A DNA stretch of 64,000 bases from contig CAUJIK010000063.1 in NCBI GenBank assembly GCA_963205255.1, positions 47,753 to 111,752 of the forward strand, read 5' to 3'. The translations under genes were made by a program, and so were the position numbers. Shown one piece after another: positions 26,083 to 35,735 of this stretch. Under the pieces are notes generated by a model. It worked only from the letters and a program-made list of their open reading frames with translations, was not told the origin of the DNA and made no database searches. Numbering within the stretch: position 1 is the first letter of the stretch; each line of letters begins with the position of its first letter. Source of the stretch: Pseudomonadota bacterium (GTDB lineage: Bacteria; Pseudomonadota; Gammaproteobacteria; Steroidobacterales; Steroidobacteraceae).

Positions 26083-27099
26083 CTATCTGCGCGTGAAGAT
26101 CTGATCGAAAACGCCGCCATCGGCGAAGTGGGCCTTCTGCACTTTTTCCCAGCCGCCGAAATCCTTCACCGTCATCAAGGCGAGCTGCGGGAACAGCTCG
26201 GCATATCTGGCCGCGACTTCCCGGTCGCGCGGCCGGTAGTGATGCTTCGCCACGATCTCCTGCGCTTCCCTTGAATAGAGGTACTGCAGATATTCCTGCG
26301 CCACAGCGCGCGTGCCGCGACGCAGAACCACCTTGTCCACCACGGCCACAGAAGGCTCGGCAAGGATGCTCACCGAAGGGATGATGATCTCGAACTTGTC
26401 CGGGCCCTTGAAGTTCCTGGTCGCCAGCAAGGCCTCGTTCTCCCAGGAAATGAACACATCGCCGATGCGGCGCTGGGCGAAGGTGGTCAATGCCTGCCGC
26501 GCGCCGGTATCCAGCACCGGCGCGTTGCGATACATCTTGCGCAGGAACTCCTTCGCCGTGGTCTCCGAGCCGCCGGGCTGCTTCAGCGCCCAGGCCCATG
26601 CCGCCAGATGATTCCAGCGCGCGCCGCCCGAGGTCTTTGGATTCGGTGTGACCACCTGCACATCGGGCCGCGCCAGATCCGCCCAGTCGCGGATCTTTTT
26701 CGGATTGCCCTGCCGCACCACGAACACGATGGTCGAGGTGTAGGGCGCGCTATTGTCCGGCAATCGCGACTCCCAGTCCGGCGCCAGCAGCTTGCCCTGT
26801 GTGACCAGTGCGTCGATGTCTCCGGCCAGCGCCAGCGTCACGACATCGGCAGCGAGCCCGTCGATGACCGAGCGTGCCTGTTTGCCCGAGCCGCCATGCG
26901 ACTGGTTGATGCGTACGTCCTGGCCGCTCTTCGCCTTCCAGTGCCTGGCGAAAGCCCGGTTGTAGTCGACGTAGAGCTCGCGCGTCGGATCGTAGGAGAC
27001 ATTGAGCAGCGTGACGCTGCCGGCGGCCGCCATCGAGGGACGCACCGTGGCGGCGGCCAGTGTCGCGAGCAGCATCTGCCGGCGGTTCAGTGTATTCAT
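26083..27099 (-). CDS. sbp: Sulfate ABC transporter substrate-binding protein
   Basis: A 338-residue periplasmic binding protein with an N-terminal secretion signal ([13 protein letters not shown]). It has the Sbp/CysP features: [13 protein letters not shown] at the mature start, [15 protein letters not shown] forming the sulfate-binding loop, [31 protein letters not shown] and the ending region [12 protein letters not shown]. It delivers sulfate to CysT/CysW. It is the last gene of an operon with a porin and a TonB receptor, eleven bases after the porin stop, rather than standing next to cysT as usual. Confidence 0.94.
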   Translation of the reverse strand: MNTLNRRQMLLATLAAATVRPSMAAAGSVTLLNVSYDPTRELYVDYNRAFARHWKAKSGQDVRINQSHGGSGKQARSVIDGLAADVVTLALAGDIDALVTQGKLLAPDWESRLPDNSAPYTSTIVFVVRQGNPKKIRDWADLARPDVQVVTPNPKTSGGARWNHLAAWAWALKQPGGSETTAKEFLRKMYRNAPVLDTGARQALTTFAQRRIGDVFISWENEALLATRNFKGPDKFEIIIPSVSILAEPSVAVVDKVVLRRGTRAVAQEYLQYLYSREAQEIVAKHHYRPRDREVAARYAELFPQLALMTVKDFGGWEKVQKAHFADGGVFDQIFTRR

Positions 27100-27110
27100 C
27101 AGCAGCGCTC

Positions 27111-28484
27111 CTAGAAATTCAGCTGCAGGGCAGCGGAGAGATAGTGGGTATCGCCGTGTGGCGACGCGTTGGGCGCATTGCGCGTGAGACCTTCCTTGAT
27201 CAGCCAGGTGCCGGTGATATCGGCCTGCAGCGTTTGCGGTATCAGCCAGTGGCGCAGTCTCATGTCGAGCTGATGACCGGCGAAGCGACCCGTGGCGCCC
27301 GAAGGATCACGCAGGGTGCTGGTCGAGAAACTGTCGGTGGCCGCCGCCGCCCACAGCGCATGCCATGTGGCGAAGGCCTCGGTGCGGCGCGTCGGCGCGA
27401 TCTCCAGCCGCACACCAATGGTCTCGAGGTTGGTGCGGCCGATCAGGCCGTAAAGGCCCGAAGGTCCAAGCTCGCCGCGACGCGCGCCGAACAGCGTATC
27501 GAAGCGCGTGTATTTTCCACCGGGATCATCGCCGCTGGCATGGTCGTACTCCAGCGACAGCCACGCGTGCCAGGGGCCATCGAAGCTGTAGCCGGCATCG
27601 GCATGGACGAAGTGCGCGGCGACATCGAGCCGGCTGGCTGTCACTGCCGCGCTCGCGCTGATCGAGCCCGTCTGACGGATGGCCTCGAACTCATAGTCCC
27701 AGTTGCCAGGCTCGGGATCGCGGATCAGGCGCATGTTGAGCGAGTGCAGATCGCGGTCACGCGTTGCCCGCCGGAGCGTATCGCGTTCGCGCAAGCCCGC
27801 GTAGCCGACTTCCGCCGTGAGCTGCAACGGAAGCCCTTGCCGCGCGGCGAGCACGCCCCAGAGTCGCTGCGCGCGGCTCTCGCGGTCCAGTTTCACCTTG
27901 TTGGCGCGCAGCGCCGCGGAGTCCGATGGCAGGCGATCCGGGGGCAGTGTGTAGTAAAGCGTGAGGCTGTCGCGGCCGGCGCGCGCGAAGTCCGTCCGCA
28001 GGCCGGTGTAGCTGGTGGTGGTGTTGCCGAAGCTGCCTATATTGCTGGCCGAGACCAGCCGCCGCGAACCCAGATTCATGGCGAAACGCCCGGCCTGCAG
28101 GGTCATGGTGCTGTCTTTGCCCAGGACATCGCGTCCGTCCCAGGCAACGTAGACCTGAACCGGCTCCAGGGTGTTGACCTCGCTGGGCGTCAGCGCCCTT
28201 CCCGGTTCCGTGCCATAGACGCGGCTGTCGTAGAGCTCGCCGCCGATGCGCCATGGACCATGGGTCCATTCGGCCTGCAAGGTCGTGCGCATGCTGAACA
28301 GGTCGTCGTGGGCATCCAGGCCCGGCCGGTACTGGCCATCGAGCAGCTCCTGCCGGACCCGCAGGCTTCCCGTGAGCGCAAGGCTGTCGGGAACGCCGAA
28401 GAGTGATGCGAGCGAGAACGGCCGGTCATCGCCGGCCTGGGCTTCTGGCGCCGGCGCCGCCAGTGCCAGAAGCCCCGTTGCCAT
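27111..28484 (-). CDS. Alginate-export-family outer-membrane porin
   Basis: A 457-residue predicted outer-membrane barrel. ATG 28484 gives a signal peptide ending APEAQAG and overlaps the TonB-receptor stop (ATGA, 28481-28484 on this strand), showing coupling. Family features are [53 protein letters not shown] and alternating barrel strands to the end, finishing in LQLNF. Members of this family form anion-selective channels, first known from AlgE. Between a TonB receptor and a sulfate-binding protein, a role in passage of sulfate or organosulfur anions is a reasonable inference. Confidence 0.8.
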   Translation of the reverse strand: MATGLLALAAPAPEAQAGDDRPFSLASLFGVPDSLALTGSLRVRQELLDGQYRPGLDAHDDLFSMRTTLQAEWTHGPWRIGGELYDSRVYGTEPGRALTPSEVNTLEPVQVYVAWDGRDVLGKDSTMTLQAGRFAMNLGSRRLVSASNIGSFGNTTTSYTGLRTDFARAGRDSLTLYYTLPPDRLPSDSAALRANKVKLDRESRAQRLWGVLAARQGLPLQLTAEVGYAGLRERDTLRRATRDRDLHSLNMRLIRDPEPGNWDYEFEAIRQTGSISASAAVTASRLDVAAHFVHADAGYSFDGPWHAWLSLEYDHASGDDPGGKYTRFDTLFGARRGELGPSGLYGLIGRTNLETIGVRLEIAPTRRTEAFATWHALWAAAATDSFSTSTLRDPSGATGRFAGHQLDMRLRHWLIPQTLQADITGTWLIKEGLTRNAPNASPHGDTHYLSAALQLNF

Positions 28485-30886
28485 CAGAACTTTGCCCGTA
28501 CGGTGATGCCATAGGTGCGCGGGTCGGCCGGCGTGCCCGCGATCATCCCGGTATTGCCGGAGGTCACGGCCAGTTGCTCGAAGTATTGCTTGTCGAAGGC
28601 GTTCTTGATCCATGCGTAGACATCCCACCCCTGATCCATCCGGAACCCGATCCGGAAGCTGGCCAGAGCATAGGATGAAATGTCCGTATAAGCAGAACGG
28701 GATGCATTGGATGAATACCGGGAGCGGTAGCTGCCGTCGAAGCCGACGTAGCCTGAGCCGTCCAGTCCGAGCAGCCGGGCCGGGAAGTCATACTGGCCGC
28801 CATAGGACAGCGCCCACTTCGAGATGCCGGGCAGCCACTGGCCGGAAATATCGCAGTTGGCGGGGCTGAAGCCGCCGGGTGTCCCCGGCGGGCTTGCCGG
28901 GTTGGCAGCCGAGGCCGCCGTGCCACCCGAAAGCTCCGGCGGGCAGGGCGCATCGACGAAACGCGAATACTCGTGGTCGGTGTAGGCCGCATTCACGTAG
29001 GCGCGCAATCCATCGATGGGACGAATCGAGAAATCCGTCTCGATGCCGCGCACCTGCACCTTTTCGGCATTGGCCAGGTAGCCGCGCACCACGGCGAACT
29101 GGCCATTGGTCACCGTCGTCTGGAAGTCGTCGACGTCGGTCCAGAAGCCGGCGATGTTGAGCGTCGCCCTGCGGTCGAGGAACTGTGTCTTCAGCCCGAA
29201 CTCGTAGTGGTTCACCTTCTCGGGCTTGATGGTGGCCGCGGCCAGGATGGGGTTGTTGCCGCCGTCCAGCGGCAGGCCGTTGAGGTTGATGCCGCCGGTC
29301 TTGAAGCTGCGGGCATAGGAGAGGTAGCCCAGTACATCCGGCGCGAACTGGTAGGAGAGCTTCGCATCTCCCGACACATTCCAGTCGCTGAAGCTGGCTT
29401 CGTATGACTGCGGCGCCAGCACGCCGCGCTGGTCGCTGGTCAGAGGCGTGTTGGTGGCATTGGTCACGGCGGCGACATACGAGCCCTTCTTGTCATCGTA
29501 GTTGATGCGCAAGCCGGGCTCGAAACGCAGCCGGTCGGTCACGCGCCAGGTCAGCTGGCCGAACAGCGCGGCGCTGGTGTTGTTGAAATCGATGTCGTTG
29601 ATCGACTGCAGGCCATCCAGGACGCCCGGATCGAGCGAAGCCGGGCTGCTGGGGTTGAGCAGCCAGCGGCTCGCGGCCGGGCCCTGGCGCTGCAGGCCAT
29701 AGGTGCGCACCGATTGCTGGTAACCGAACAGCCCGACCACATAGTCCAACCGGTCACCGGCATAGCTGTATCGGAACTCCTGCGTGGCCTGATCCTGCCT
29801 GGAAGGATTCTGCGAATGCGTGACGACGGGCAGGCCCGTGAAGTCGCGGTCGTTGGCGGGCGTCCAGTCCCAGTAGCGCCAGGCCGTGACCGAGGTCAGC
29901 GTGCCGGAGCCGAGCTCCCACACCGCGCGGATCGCCGCGCCGCCCAGTTCATTGCGGGCGCGCAGTTCGGCGTCGACATCCGTCAGGCGGTCGAAGGGGT
30001 TGGTGCTGGGCGGCGCATAGTCCTGAAGCGCGGCCAGCGCCCAGTACTGGCGGTTGAGCGGACGCTGCGTGGCGCCGACGCGCACGAAGATCTGCGCGCA
30101 GCACTCGGCGTCCTGCACGTTGTAGTCGCCGGAAAAAGTGATGTCGAGGTCATCGTTCACGCGCCACAGCACCTGGCCGCGCAGTCCGAAGTTGTCGAGC
30201 TCGTTGATCCGGTTTTCAGTGGCGACGTTGTAGATGGTGCCGTGGCGGCTGGTGGCGGAGACGGCGATGCGCGCGGCCAGTCTGTCGTCGAGGATCGGGC
30301 CGGACAGCGCGGCCTTGGCCTGCAGGAAGCCCAGGTTGCCGGCCGAGAGTTCTGCCGTGCCCTCGGGAGCGAAGGTCGGCGCGCGCGTGGTGATGTTGAT
30401 CGCGCCGGCCGTGGTGTTCTTGCCGTAGAGCGTGCCCTGCGGCCCGCGCAGCACTTCCAGGCGCTCGACATCGAGGAAGTCCAGGGTCGAGGACGAGGCG
30501 CGCGAGTAGTACACATCATCCACATACAGGCCCACGCCCTGCTCGATGCCGTCGTTGGTCAGTCCGAACGGAGCGCCGAAGCCACGGATGTTGGCGTGGC
30601 TGTTGCGCGGGTTGGAGGTGTAGAACTGCAGCGAAGGCTGCAACTGCTGCAGGCGCGCGACGTTGAAGCTGCCGGTCTGTTCCAGCATGGCCGCGTCGAC
30701 CACCGAGACAGCCACGGGCACATCCTGGATCTGCTCCTGCCGGCGACGGGCGGTGACGAAAACCTCTTCCAGTTCGCCGCTGACCTGGGGGGCTCCGCCG
30801 ATGGAGGCCTGCTGGCCCAAGGTCGGCTGGGCGAAGGGCAGCAGAGCTGCCACAGCGACAGCGACGGCGGAATAACGGGTTTTCAC
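28484..30886 (-). CDS. TonB-dependent receptor of the sulfate-binding operon
   Basis: An 800-residue receptor with a signal peptide ending TLGQQ and a TonB-box-like EEVFVTARRR. The plug has PVAVSVVDAAML and VERLEVLRGPQGTLYGKNTTAGAINI, followed by a large barrel ending YGITVRAKF. It lacks an STN signalling domain. It is the first gene of a three-gene operon with a porin and sbp, so it may bring a sulfur-bearing organic compound such as a sulfate ester or sulfonate across the outer membrane. The substrate is inferred from context only. Confidence 0.9.
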   Translation of the reverse strand: MKTRYSAVAVAVAALLPFAQPTLGQQASIGGAPQVSGELEEVFVTARRRQEQIQDVPVAVSVVDAAMLEQTGSFNVARLQQLQPSLQFYTSNPRNSHANIRGFGAPFGLTNDGIEQGVGLYVDDVYYSRASSSTLDFLDVERLEVLRGPQGTLYGKNTTAGAINITTRAPTFAPEGTAELSAGNLGFLQAKAALSGPILDDRLAARIAVSATSRHGTIYNVATENRINELDNFGLRGQVLWRVNDDLDITFSGDYNVQDAECCAQIFVRVGATQRPLNRQYWALAALQDYAPPSTNPFDRLTDVDAELRARNELGGAAIRAVWELGSGTLTSVTAWRYWDWTPANDRDFTGLPVVTHSQNPSRQDQATQEFRYSYAGDRLDYVVGLFGYQQSVRTYGLQRQGPAASRWLLNPSSPASLDPGVLDGLQSINDIDFNNTSAALFGQLTWRVTDRLRFEPGLRINYDDKKGSYVAAVTNATNTPLTSDQRGVLAPQSYEASFSDWNVSGDAKLSYQFAPDVLGYLSYARSFKTGGINLNGLPLDGGNNPILAAATIKPEKVNHYEFGLKTQFLDRRATLNIAGFWTDVDDFQTTVTNGQFAVVRGYLANAEKVQVRGIETDFSIRPIDGLRAYVNAAYTDHEYSRFVDAPCPPELSGGTAASAANPASPPGTPGGFSPANCDISGQWLPGISKWALSYGGQYDFPARLLGLDGSGYVGFDGSYRSRYSSNASRSAYTDISSYALASFRIGFRMDQGWDVYAWIKNAFDKQYFEQLAVTSGNTGMIAGTPADPRTYGITVRAKF

Positions 30887-31063
30887 TCGGATCTCCTTGG
30901 TCAGTCATCAGTTCGATGGACGGGAGACTGGGGTCCGGGTGGTAACAGGGTCAGTCGTGCTCTGGTAACCGGCTGGTTATAAGGCGGCTATTGATGTATG
31001 CATGAAGTTATTATTTTATTCACTCCATATATAGAGTAAACTCGGGCGTACGAGGAGGATCCC
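30887..31063. promoter_or_regulatory. Divergent control region: TonB/sbp operon versus Xre-RES operon
   Basis: Towards the receptor, TGGTAAC occurs at 30940-30946 and 30963-30969, with a related TGGTTAT at 30974-30980, possible repeated regulator sites. Towards the toxin-antitoxin pair, ACTC (31022-31025) and GAGT (31034-31037) flank CATATATA, and CTCG (31041-31044) mirrors CGAG (31051-31054). These overlap the likely promoter and fit autoregulation by the antitoxin. GAGGAGGA just before 31064 is the ribosome site. Confidence 0.5.
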
Positions 31064-31465
31064 ATGCTCACCCTGAAGCATCCCGCCACGACCGATACGC
31101 CGCCGGAAGCCGCTCTTGCGGGGGCGGGGTTGCGCGCCTTTTTCCGTATCGCGGAGCGCTGGGGGCTCTCCACCGCCCAGCAACGGGTGCTGCTCGGAAA
31201 TCCGCCGCCTTCCACCTACTTCAAATGGAAGAAGCAGCAGGCCGGCAACCTGCCCCGCGATGTGCTGGAGCGCATCAGCTACATCCTCGGCATCTACAAG
31301 GCGCTGGAAATCCTGCTGCCCGATCCGGCCCGCGCGGATGGCTGGATCAAGGCGCACAACGCGGCGCCGCTGTTCGGCGGCCGCAGCGCGCTGGAACGGA
31401 TGCTGGGCGGCAATGTCAGCGACCTGTATGTGGTGCGACAGTACCTCGACGCGCAGCGGGGCTGA
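31064..31465 (+). CDS. Xre/MbcA/ParS-type antitoxin of a RES toxin
   Basis: A 133-residue DNA-binding antitoxin. The N-terminal half is an Xre-like helix-turn-helix region (FFRIAERWGLSTAQQRVLLG, PPSTYFKWKK). The C-terminal half is the MbcA/ParS toxin-binding domain: YILGIYKALEILLP, ADGWIKAHNAAPLFGGRSALERMLGG and a YLDAQRG end that plugs the toxin active site in known complexes. It is followed after 12 bases by the RES toxin and should repress its own promoter through palindromes just upstream. Confidence 0.92.
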   Translation: MLTLKHPATTDTPPEAALAGAGLRAFFRIAERWGLSTAQQRVLLGNPPPSTYFKWKKQQAGNLPRDVLERISYILGIYKALEILLPDPARADGWIKAHNAAPLFGGRSALERMLGGNVSDLYVVRQYLDAQRG

Positions 31466-31477
31466 GGCGCGGCGGTC

Positions 31478-32170
31478 TTGGGTCTCGCAATCGCCACGAT
31501 CCCGTTGCGCCGCGTGCGCTGGCAGCCTGCCTGGCGGCTGATTCCGAGCCGCTTTCCCGCCGTGGGGCCGTGGGACCGCATCGCCGCCCCAGAGGATTTC
31601 GATGCGCTGGCGCAGCTGGAGAGCCTCACCAATCCCCGCCTGCGCGAGGAACAGGGCGTGCTTGCCGGCATTCCCCGCGAGCGCTGGCTCACCGGCCCCG
31701 GTTCGACGCCGGTGATGGCGGCCTTCACGCACCTGAATCCCGAAGGGTCGCGCTTTTCGGACGGCAGCTTCGGCGTGTTCTATGCCAGCCGCACCGTGGA
31801 AACGGCGATCCGCGAGACCGTCCATCACCGCGAGCGCTTTCTCTCCCGGACGCAGGAGCCGCCCACGGTGCTGCAGATGCGCAGCTATCAGTGCACCATC
31901 TCCTGCGGGCTGCACGACCTGCGCGGCGGCTATCCCGCGATGCATGACCCGGCGGACTACAGCGCGAGCCAGCGCCTGGCCATCCGGCTGCGCGCGCAGA
32001 ATTCCAGCGGCATCGTCTACGACAGCGTGCGCCATCAGGGTGGGCAGTGCGTGGCGATGTTCTGGCCCGATCGTGTCGGCCCCTGCCGTGTGGGCGGGCA
32101 CTATGCTTATCACTGGGACGGCACCGCGATCCGCGATGTGCTGGAGCTGCGCCACGTGGCGCTGGAGTAG
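31478..32170 (+). CDS. RES-domain toxin (NAD+-degrading)
   Basis: A 230-residue RES-family toxin. Characterised members degrade NAD+ and halt growth; the activity is blocked by the partner antitoxin. The name-giving residues appear as Arg in the N-terminal PAWRLIPSRFP region, Glu in YASRTVETAIRE and Ser in NSSGIVYDSVRH. SFGVFYASRTVETAI is the most typical block. TTG at 31478 is the only common start between the upstream in-frame stop and the domain. The adjacent antitoxin makes the assignment firm. Confidence 0.92.
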   Translation: MGLAIATIPLRRVRWQPAWRLIPSRFPAVGPWDRIAAPEDFDALAQLESLTNPRLREEQGVLAGIPRERWLTGPGSTPVMAAFTHLNPEGSRFSDGSFGVFYASRTVETAIRETVHHRERFLSRTQEPPTVLQMRSYQCTISCGLHDLRGGYPAMHDPADYSASQRLAIRLRAQNSSGIVYDSVRHQGGQCVAMFWPDRVGPCRVGGHYAYHWDGTAIRDVLELRHVALE

Positions 32171-32175
32171 TTTTC

Positions 32176-33438
32176 ATGGTTTCCAAAGTGACCTTCGTCC
32201 TGGCGCCCGATGATCGCGTCACCTGCCCCAAGTGCGAGCATGAGTTCTCGCTGGAACAGGGATTCGCCCGCCAGGCCCTCGAAGGCATCGAAACGGCAAG
32301 CAGCCAGGCTCTGGAGCAGCTGCGGGAGCAGGAGCGCCAGGCCGCGGAGAAGCGCGCCCAGCAGCGCGAGAAAATGCTGGCCGAAGCGCAGCAGCGCGCG
32401 GTCGAGGAGGCGCGGCGCGCCGAGGCGACGCGCGCCGCGCAGGCCGGCGAGCAGCAGCGGCAGCAGTTCGAGGAACTGAAACAGCAGCTGGTCTCATCGC
32501 AGGCGCAGGTCACGCAATTGCGCAGCGCCGAGCTGCAGCTGCGCGAGGAACGGCAGAAGCTGCGTGACGAGAAGGAGGCGCTGATGCTGGAAGTGCGCCG
32601 CCAGGTGGATGCGCAGCTGGCGCAGCGCGAGACCCAGGTGCGGGCGCAGGAGCAGGAGCGCGCCGCGCTGCATGCCGCCGAATTGCAGAAGAAGCTCGAT
32701 GATGTCACCGCGCAGATGGCGGAAATGCAGCGCCGTGCCGAGCAGGGCTCGCAGCAGTTGCAGGGCGAGGTGCTGGAACTGGCGCTGGAAGAAGGCCTGC
32801 GCCGCGGCTTCCCGCTGGATGCCATCGAGGAGGTCAAGAAGGGGCAACGAGGTGGCGATGTGATCCACCGCATCATGGCGCGCAGCGGCGCCGCCGCGGG
32901 TGTGCTGTTGTGGGAAACCAAGCGCGCCGCCATGTGGAATGCGCAGTGGCTGGCCAAGCTCAAGGACGACATGCGTGCCGCTTCGGCGGATGGCGGTGTG
33001 CTCGTGACCATGCCCGGCGCGGTGCCCAGAGACTGGGAGGCCGGCCGCGAGTTCGGGCAGGTGGAGGGTGTGTGGGTCGCCACCTGGTCGGTGGCGCTGG
33101 CGCTGGCCGAGGTGCTGCGCGAGGCCATGCTCGAAGTGCACAAGCAGCGCGTGGCGTCGGCGGGCAAGGACCAGAAGATGGAGGCAGTGTACGATTACGT
33201 CACCTCCTCGCAGTTCGCGCAGAAGTTGCGGGCCGTGAACGATGCCTTCCGCCGCATGCGTGAAGAGCTGGAGTCGGAGAAGAACCAGACCTTGCAGCGC
33301 TGGGCGCGCCGCGAGAAGCAGCTGGAGGCGGGCCGGATGGCGCTGCTGGGCATCGGCGGCGAAATCCAGGGGCTTGCCCACCAGGAGCTGCCGCAGCTGG
33401 AGCTCGAACCCCCGCCTGGGCCGGGCGGGGCCGACTAA
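32176..33438 (+). CDS. DUF2130 family coiled-coil protein
   Basis: A 420-residue cytoplasmic protein. It has an N-terminal CPKCEHEF half zinc-ribbon, a long Gln/Glu/Arg-rich coiled coil (about residues 35-215) and the DUF2130 domain with VLLWETKRA, WNAQWLAKLKDDMRAA, VLVTMPGAVPRDW and KMEAVYDYVTSSQF. The coiled coil resembles SMC-like arms. The family is uncharacterised, though the ETK-W-W pattern has been likened to nuclease-like folds. It begins six bases after the RES toxin, so it may be cotranscribed with that module. Confidence 0.85.
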   Translation: MVSKVTFVLAPDDRVTCPKCEHEFSLEQGFARQALEGIETASSQALEQLREQERQAAEKRAQQREKMLAEAQQRAVEEARRAEATRAAQAGEQQRQQFEELKQQLVSSQAQVTQLRSAELQLREERQKLRDEKEALMLEVRRQVDAQLAQRETQVRAQEQERAALHAAELQKKLDDVTAQMAEMQRRAEQGSQQLQGEVLELALEEGLRRGFPLDAIEEVKKGQRGGDVIHRIMARSGAAAGVLLWETKRAAMWNAQWLAKLKDDMRAASADGGVLVTMPGAVPRDWEAGREFGQVEGVWVATWSVALALAEVLREAMLEVHKQRVASAGKDQKMEAVYDYVTSSQFAQKLRAVNDAFRRMREELESEKNQTLQRWARREKQLEAGRMALLGIGGEIQGLAHQELPQLELEPPPGPGGAD

Positions 33439-33440
33439 CA

Positions 33441-33477
33441 ATAGATATTGTCTATTGTTATCATATAAACAATCGAC
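33441..33477 (+). promoter_or_regulatory. OxyR-binding site upstream of ahpC
   Basis: The tandem pattern ATAG-N7-CTAT-N7-ATAG-N7-CTAT known for OxyR is matched as ATAG (33441-33444), CTAT (33452-33455), ATAT (33463-33466) and CGAC (33474-33477), with exact seven-base spacers. The first two elements are perfect, the third is 3 of 4 and the fourth 2 of 4. It lies about 85-120 bases before the ahpC start, consistent with peroxide induction. Confidence 0.8.
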
Positions 33478-33491
33478 TTAAGCATTGCGAA

Positions 33492-33510
33492 GCGAAGGCA
33501 TATCCTTCGC
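33492..33510 (+). other. Hairpin in the ahpC leader
   Basis: GCGAAGG (33492-33498), loop CATAT, CCTTCGC (33504-33510). A perfect 7-bp stem about 50 bases before the ahpC start. It may stabilise the mRNA 5' end or be part of the promoter region; the role is unknown. Confidence 0.5.
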
Positions 33511-33561
33511 GTCTGGCAATACGTATTCCCGTCCAACTCACGACTTCCAAAGGATAGATCC

Positions 33562-34125
33562 ATGTCCGTGATCAACAGTGAAATCAAGCCTTTCAAGGCT
33601 ACCGCGTACCATAACGGCAAGTTCGTCGACATCACCGATGCCGACCTGAAGGGCAAGTGGTCCGTGGTCGTCTTCTATCCCGCCGACTTCACCTTCGTCT
33701 GCCCGACCGAGCTGGGCGACCTGGCGGATGTCTATCCGGAGTTCAAGAGTGCCGGCGTCGAGGTCTATGGCGTTTCCACCGACACGCACTTCACCCACAA
33801 GGCGTGGCACGACACCTCCGACACCATCAAGAAGGTGCAGTACCCGCTGGTTGGCGACCCCACCCATGTGCTGGCGCGCAACTTCGGCGTGCTGATCGAG
33901 GAAGAAGGCCTGGCGCTGCGTGGCTCCTTCGTCATCGACCCGTCCGGCAAGATCAAGGTTGCCGAGATCCATGACCTGGGCATCGGCCGCGACGCCAAGG
34001 AAATGCTGCGCAAGGTGCAGGCCGCGCAGTACGTGGCCGCGCATCCGGGCGAAGTGTGCCCGGCCAAGTGGACGCCGGGCGCCAAGACGCTGGCACCGTC
34101 GCTGTCCCTCGTCGGCAAGATCTGA
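33562..34125 (+). CDS. ahpC: Alkyl hydroperoxide reductase peroxiredoxin subunit AhpC
   Basis: A 187-residue typical 2-Cys peroxiredoxin that reduces hydrogen peroxide, organic peroxides and peroxynitrite in the cytoplasm. The peroxidatic Cys47 lies in [10 protein letters not shown] and the resolving Cys165 in [22 protein letters not shown] and the C-terminal YF-like region are typical of the AhpC group. The start has a good ribosome site (AAAGGATAG). It is preceded by an OxyR site and followed after 35 bases by ahpF, its electron donor. Confidence 0.98.
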   Translation: MSVINSEIKPFKATAYHNGKFVDITDADLKGKWSVVVFYPADFTFVCPTELGDLADVYPEFKSAGVEVYGVSTDTHFTHKAWHDTSDTIKKVQYPLVGDPTHVLARNFGVLIEEEGLALRGSFVIDPSGKIKVAEIHDLGIGRDAKEMLRKVQAAQYVAAHPGEVCPAKWTPGAKTLAPSLSLVGKI

Positions 34126-34160
34126 CCTATCGCTGATAACCCGCTCGACCGGAGTCCGCC

Positions 34161-35735
34161 ATGCTCGATGACGACATGAAACAACAGCTTGCTGCCTATC
34201 TCGAACGGCTCACGCAGCCGGTGGAGATCACGGCCTTCGTGGACGACAGCAAGGACTCGCGTGACATGATCGAGCTGCTGGCGGACGTGCTCGCGTGCTC
34301 GTCGCAGCTCAGCTTGCGTGAGGTGCGCGATGCAGAAGGCGAGCGGGTGCCCTCCTTTGCCCTGAGTGCATCCTGCGAAGCGCCGCGTGTGCGCTTCGCG
34401 GGGTTGCCCATGGGCCACGAATTCACGTCGCTGGTGCTGGCGCTGCTGCAGGTCGGCGGTTATCCCCCCAAGGTGGAACCGCAGGTCATCGAGCAGATCC
34501 GCGGCCTCGACGGCGACTACAACTTCGAGACCTACATTTCCCTCTCTTGCCAGAACTGCCCGGACGTGGTGCAGGCGCTGAACCTGATGTCGGTGGTCAA
34601 TCCGCGCATCCGCCACACCATGATCGACGGCGCGGTGTTCGAGCAGGAGGTGGCGTCGAAGAACATCCGTTCCGTGCCTGCCGTCTATCTCAACGGCGAG
34701 CCTTTCGGCCAGGGCCGCATGGATGTGGAGCAGTTCCTCGCCAGGCTCGACAAGGGCAGCGAGAGCCGCGCCGCCGCGCAGATGACGCAGGAAGCGCCCT
34801 ATGACGTGCTCATCGTCGGCGGCGGGCCCGCCGGCGCCGCGGCCGCGGTTTATGCCGCGCGCAAGGGCATCCGCGTGGGCGTGGCGGCCGAGCGTTTCGG
34901 CGGCCAGGTGCTGGATACCATGGCGATCGAGAACATCATCTCGGTGCCGCATACCGAAGGGCCGCAGCTTGCGGCGGCGCTGGAACAGAACGTGCGCGCC
35001 AACGGCGTCGGCATCATGAATCTGCAGCGCGCCGAGCAGCTCACCACTGCCAACGGCGTTACCGAGGTGCGCTTCGCCAATGGCGCGACGCTTACGGCCA
35101 AGTCGGTGATCCTCTCCACCGGCGCGCGCTGGCGCGAAATGAACGTGCCCGGTGAAAAGGAATACCGCAACCGCGGCGTGGCCTATTGCCCGCATTGCGA
35201 CGGTCCGTTGTTCAAGGGCAAGGATGTCGCGGTGATCGGCGGCGGCAACTCCGGCGTCGAGGCGGCCATCGATCTTGCCGGCCTGGTCAAGCATGTGACG
35301 CTGATCGAGTTCGACGGCCAGCTGCGTGCTGATGCCGTGCTGGTGAACAAGCTCAAGAGCATGCCGAACACACGCATCATCACCAGCGCGCAGACCACCG
35401 AGGTGCTCGGCAACGGGCAGCAGGTCACAGGCCTCGTCTATCGCGACCGCAACGGCGGCGAGTCGCACACGCTCGCGCTCGAAGGCGTGTTCGTGCAGAT
35501 CGGCCTGGTGCCCAACACCGAATGGCTGAAGGGCACGCTCGCGCTGACGTCGCGCGGCGAGATCGAGATCGACGCGCACGGCCGCACTTCGCTCGCGGGC
35601 GTGTTCGCGGCCGGCGACTGCACCACGATCCCTTACAAGCAGATCGTGATGGCGATGGGCGCCGGCTCACAGGCGGCGCTGTCGGCCTTCGACTACCTGA
35701 TCCGCGTGCCGGTCGCCGCTGCCGTGGCGGCCTAG
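34161..35735 (+). CDS. ahpF: Alkyl hydroperoxide reductase flavoprotein AhpF
   Basis: A 524-residue NADH-dependent flavoprotein that reduces AhpC. The N-terminal double-thioredoxin-like domain carries the CQNC redox pair ([13 protein letters not shown]). Then come the FAD dinucleotide-binding motif [21 protein letters not shown], the active dithiol [13 protein letters not shown] and the NADH site [14 protein letters not shown]. The C-terminus has the FAD-contacting [16 protein letters not shown]. Motifs and length are normal. It is cotranscribed with ahpC. Confidence 0.98.
   Translation: MLDDDMKQQLAAYLERLTQPVEITAFVDDSKDSRDMIELLADVLACSSQLSLREVRDAEGERVPSFALSASCEAPRVRFAGLPMGHEFTSLVLALLQVGGYPPKVEPQVIEQIRGLDGDYNFETYISLSCQNCPDVVQALNLMSVVNPRIRHTMIDGAVFEQEVASKNIRSVPAVYLNGEPFGQGRMDVEQFLARLDKGSESRAAAQMTQEAPYDVLIVGGGPAGAAAAVYAARKGIRVGVAAERFGGQVLDTMAIENIISVPHTEGPQLAAALEQNVRANGVGIMNLQRAEQLTTANGVTEVRFANGATLTAKSVILSTGARWREMNVPGEKEYRNRGVAYCPHCDGPLFKGKDVAVIGGGNSGVEAAIDLAGLVKHVTLIEFDGQLRADAVLVNKLKSMPNTRIITSAQTTEVLGNGQQVTGLVYRDRNGGESHTLALEGVFVQIGLVPNTEWLKGTLALTSRGEIEIDAHGRTSLAGVFAAGDCTTIPYKQIVMAMGAGSQAALSAFDYLIRVPVAAAVAA

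Noticed and set aside
28485..28628. N-terminal extension of the alginate-export porin to 28628
   Set aside because: The extra 48 codons lie within the receptor gene, are charged and disrupt the signal peptide; ATG 28484 with stop/start overlap is better.
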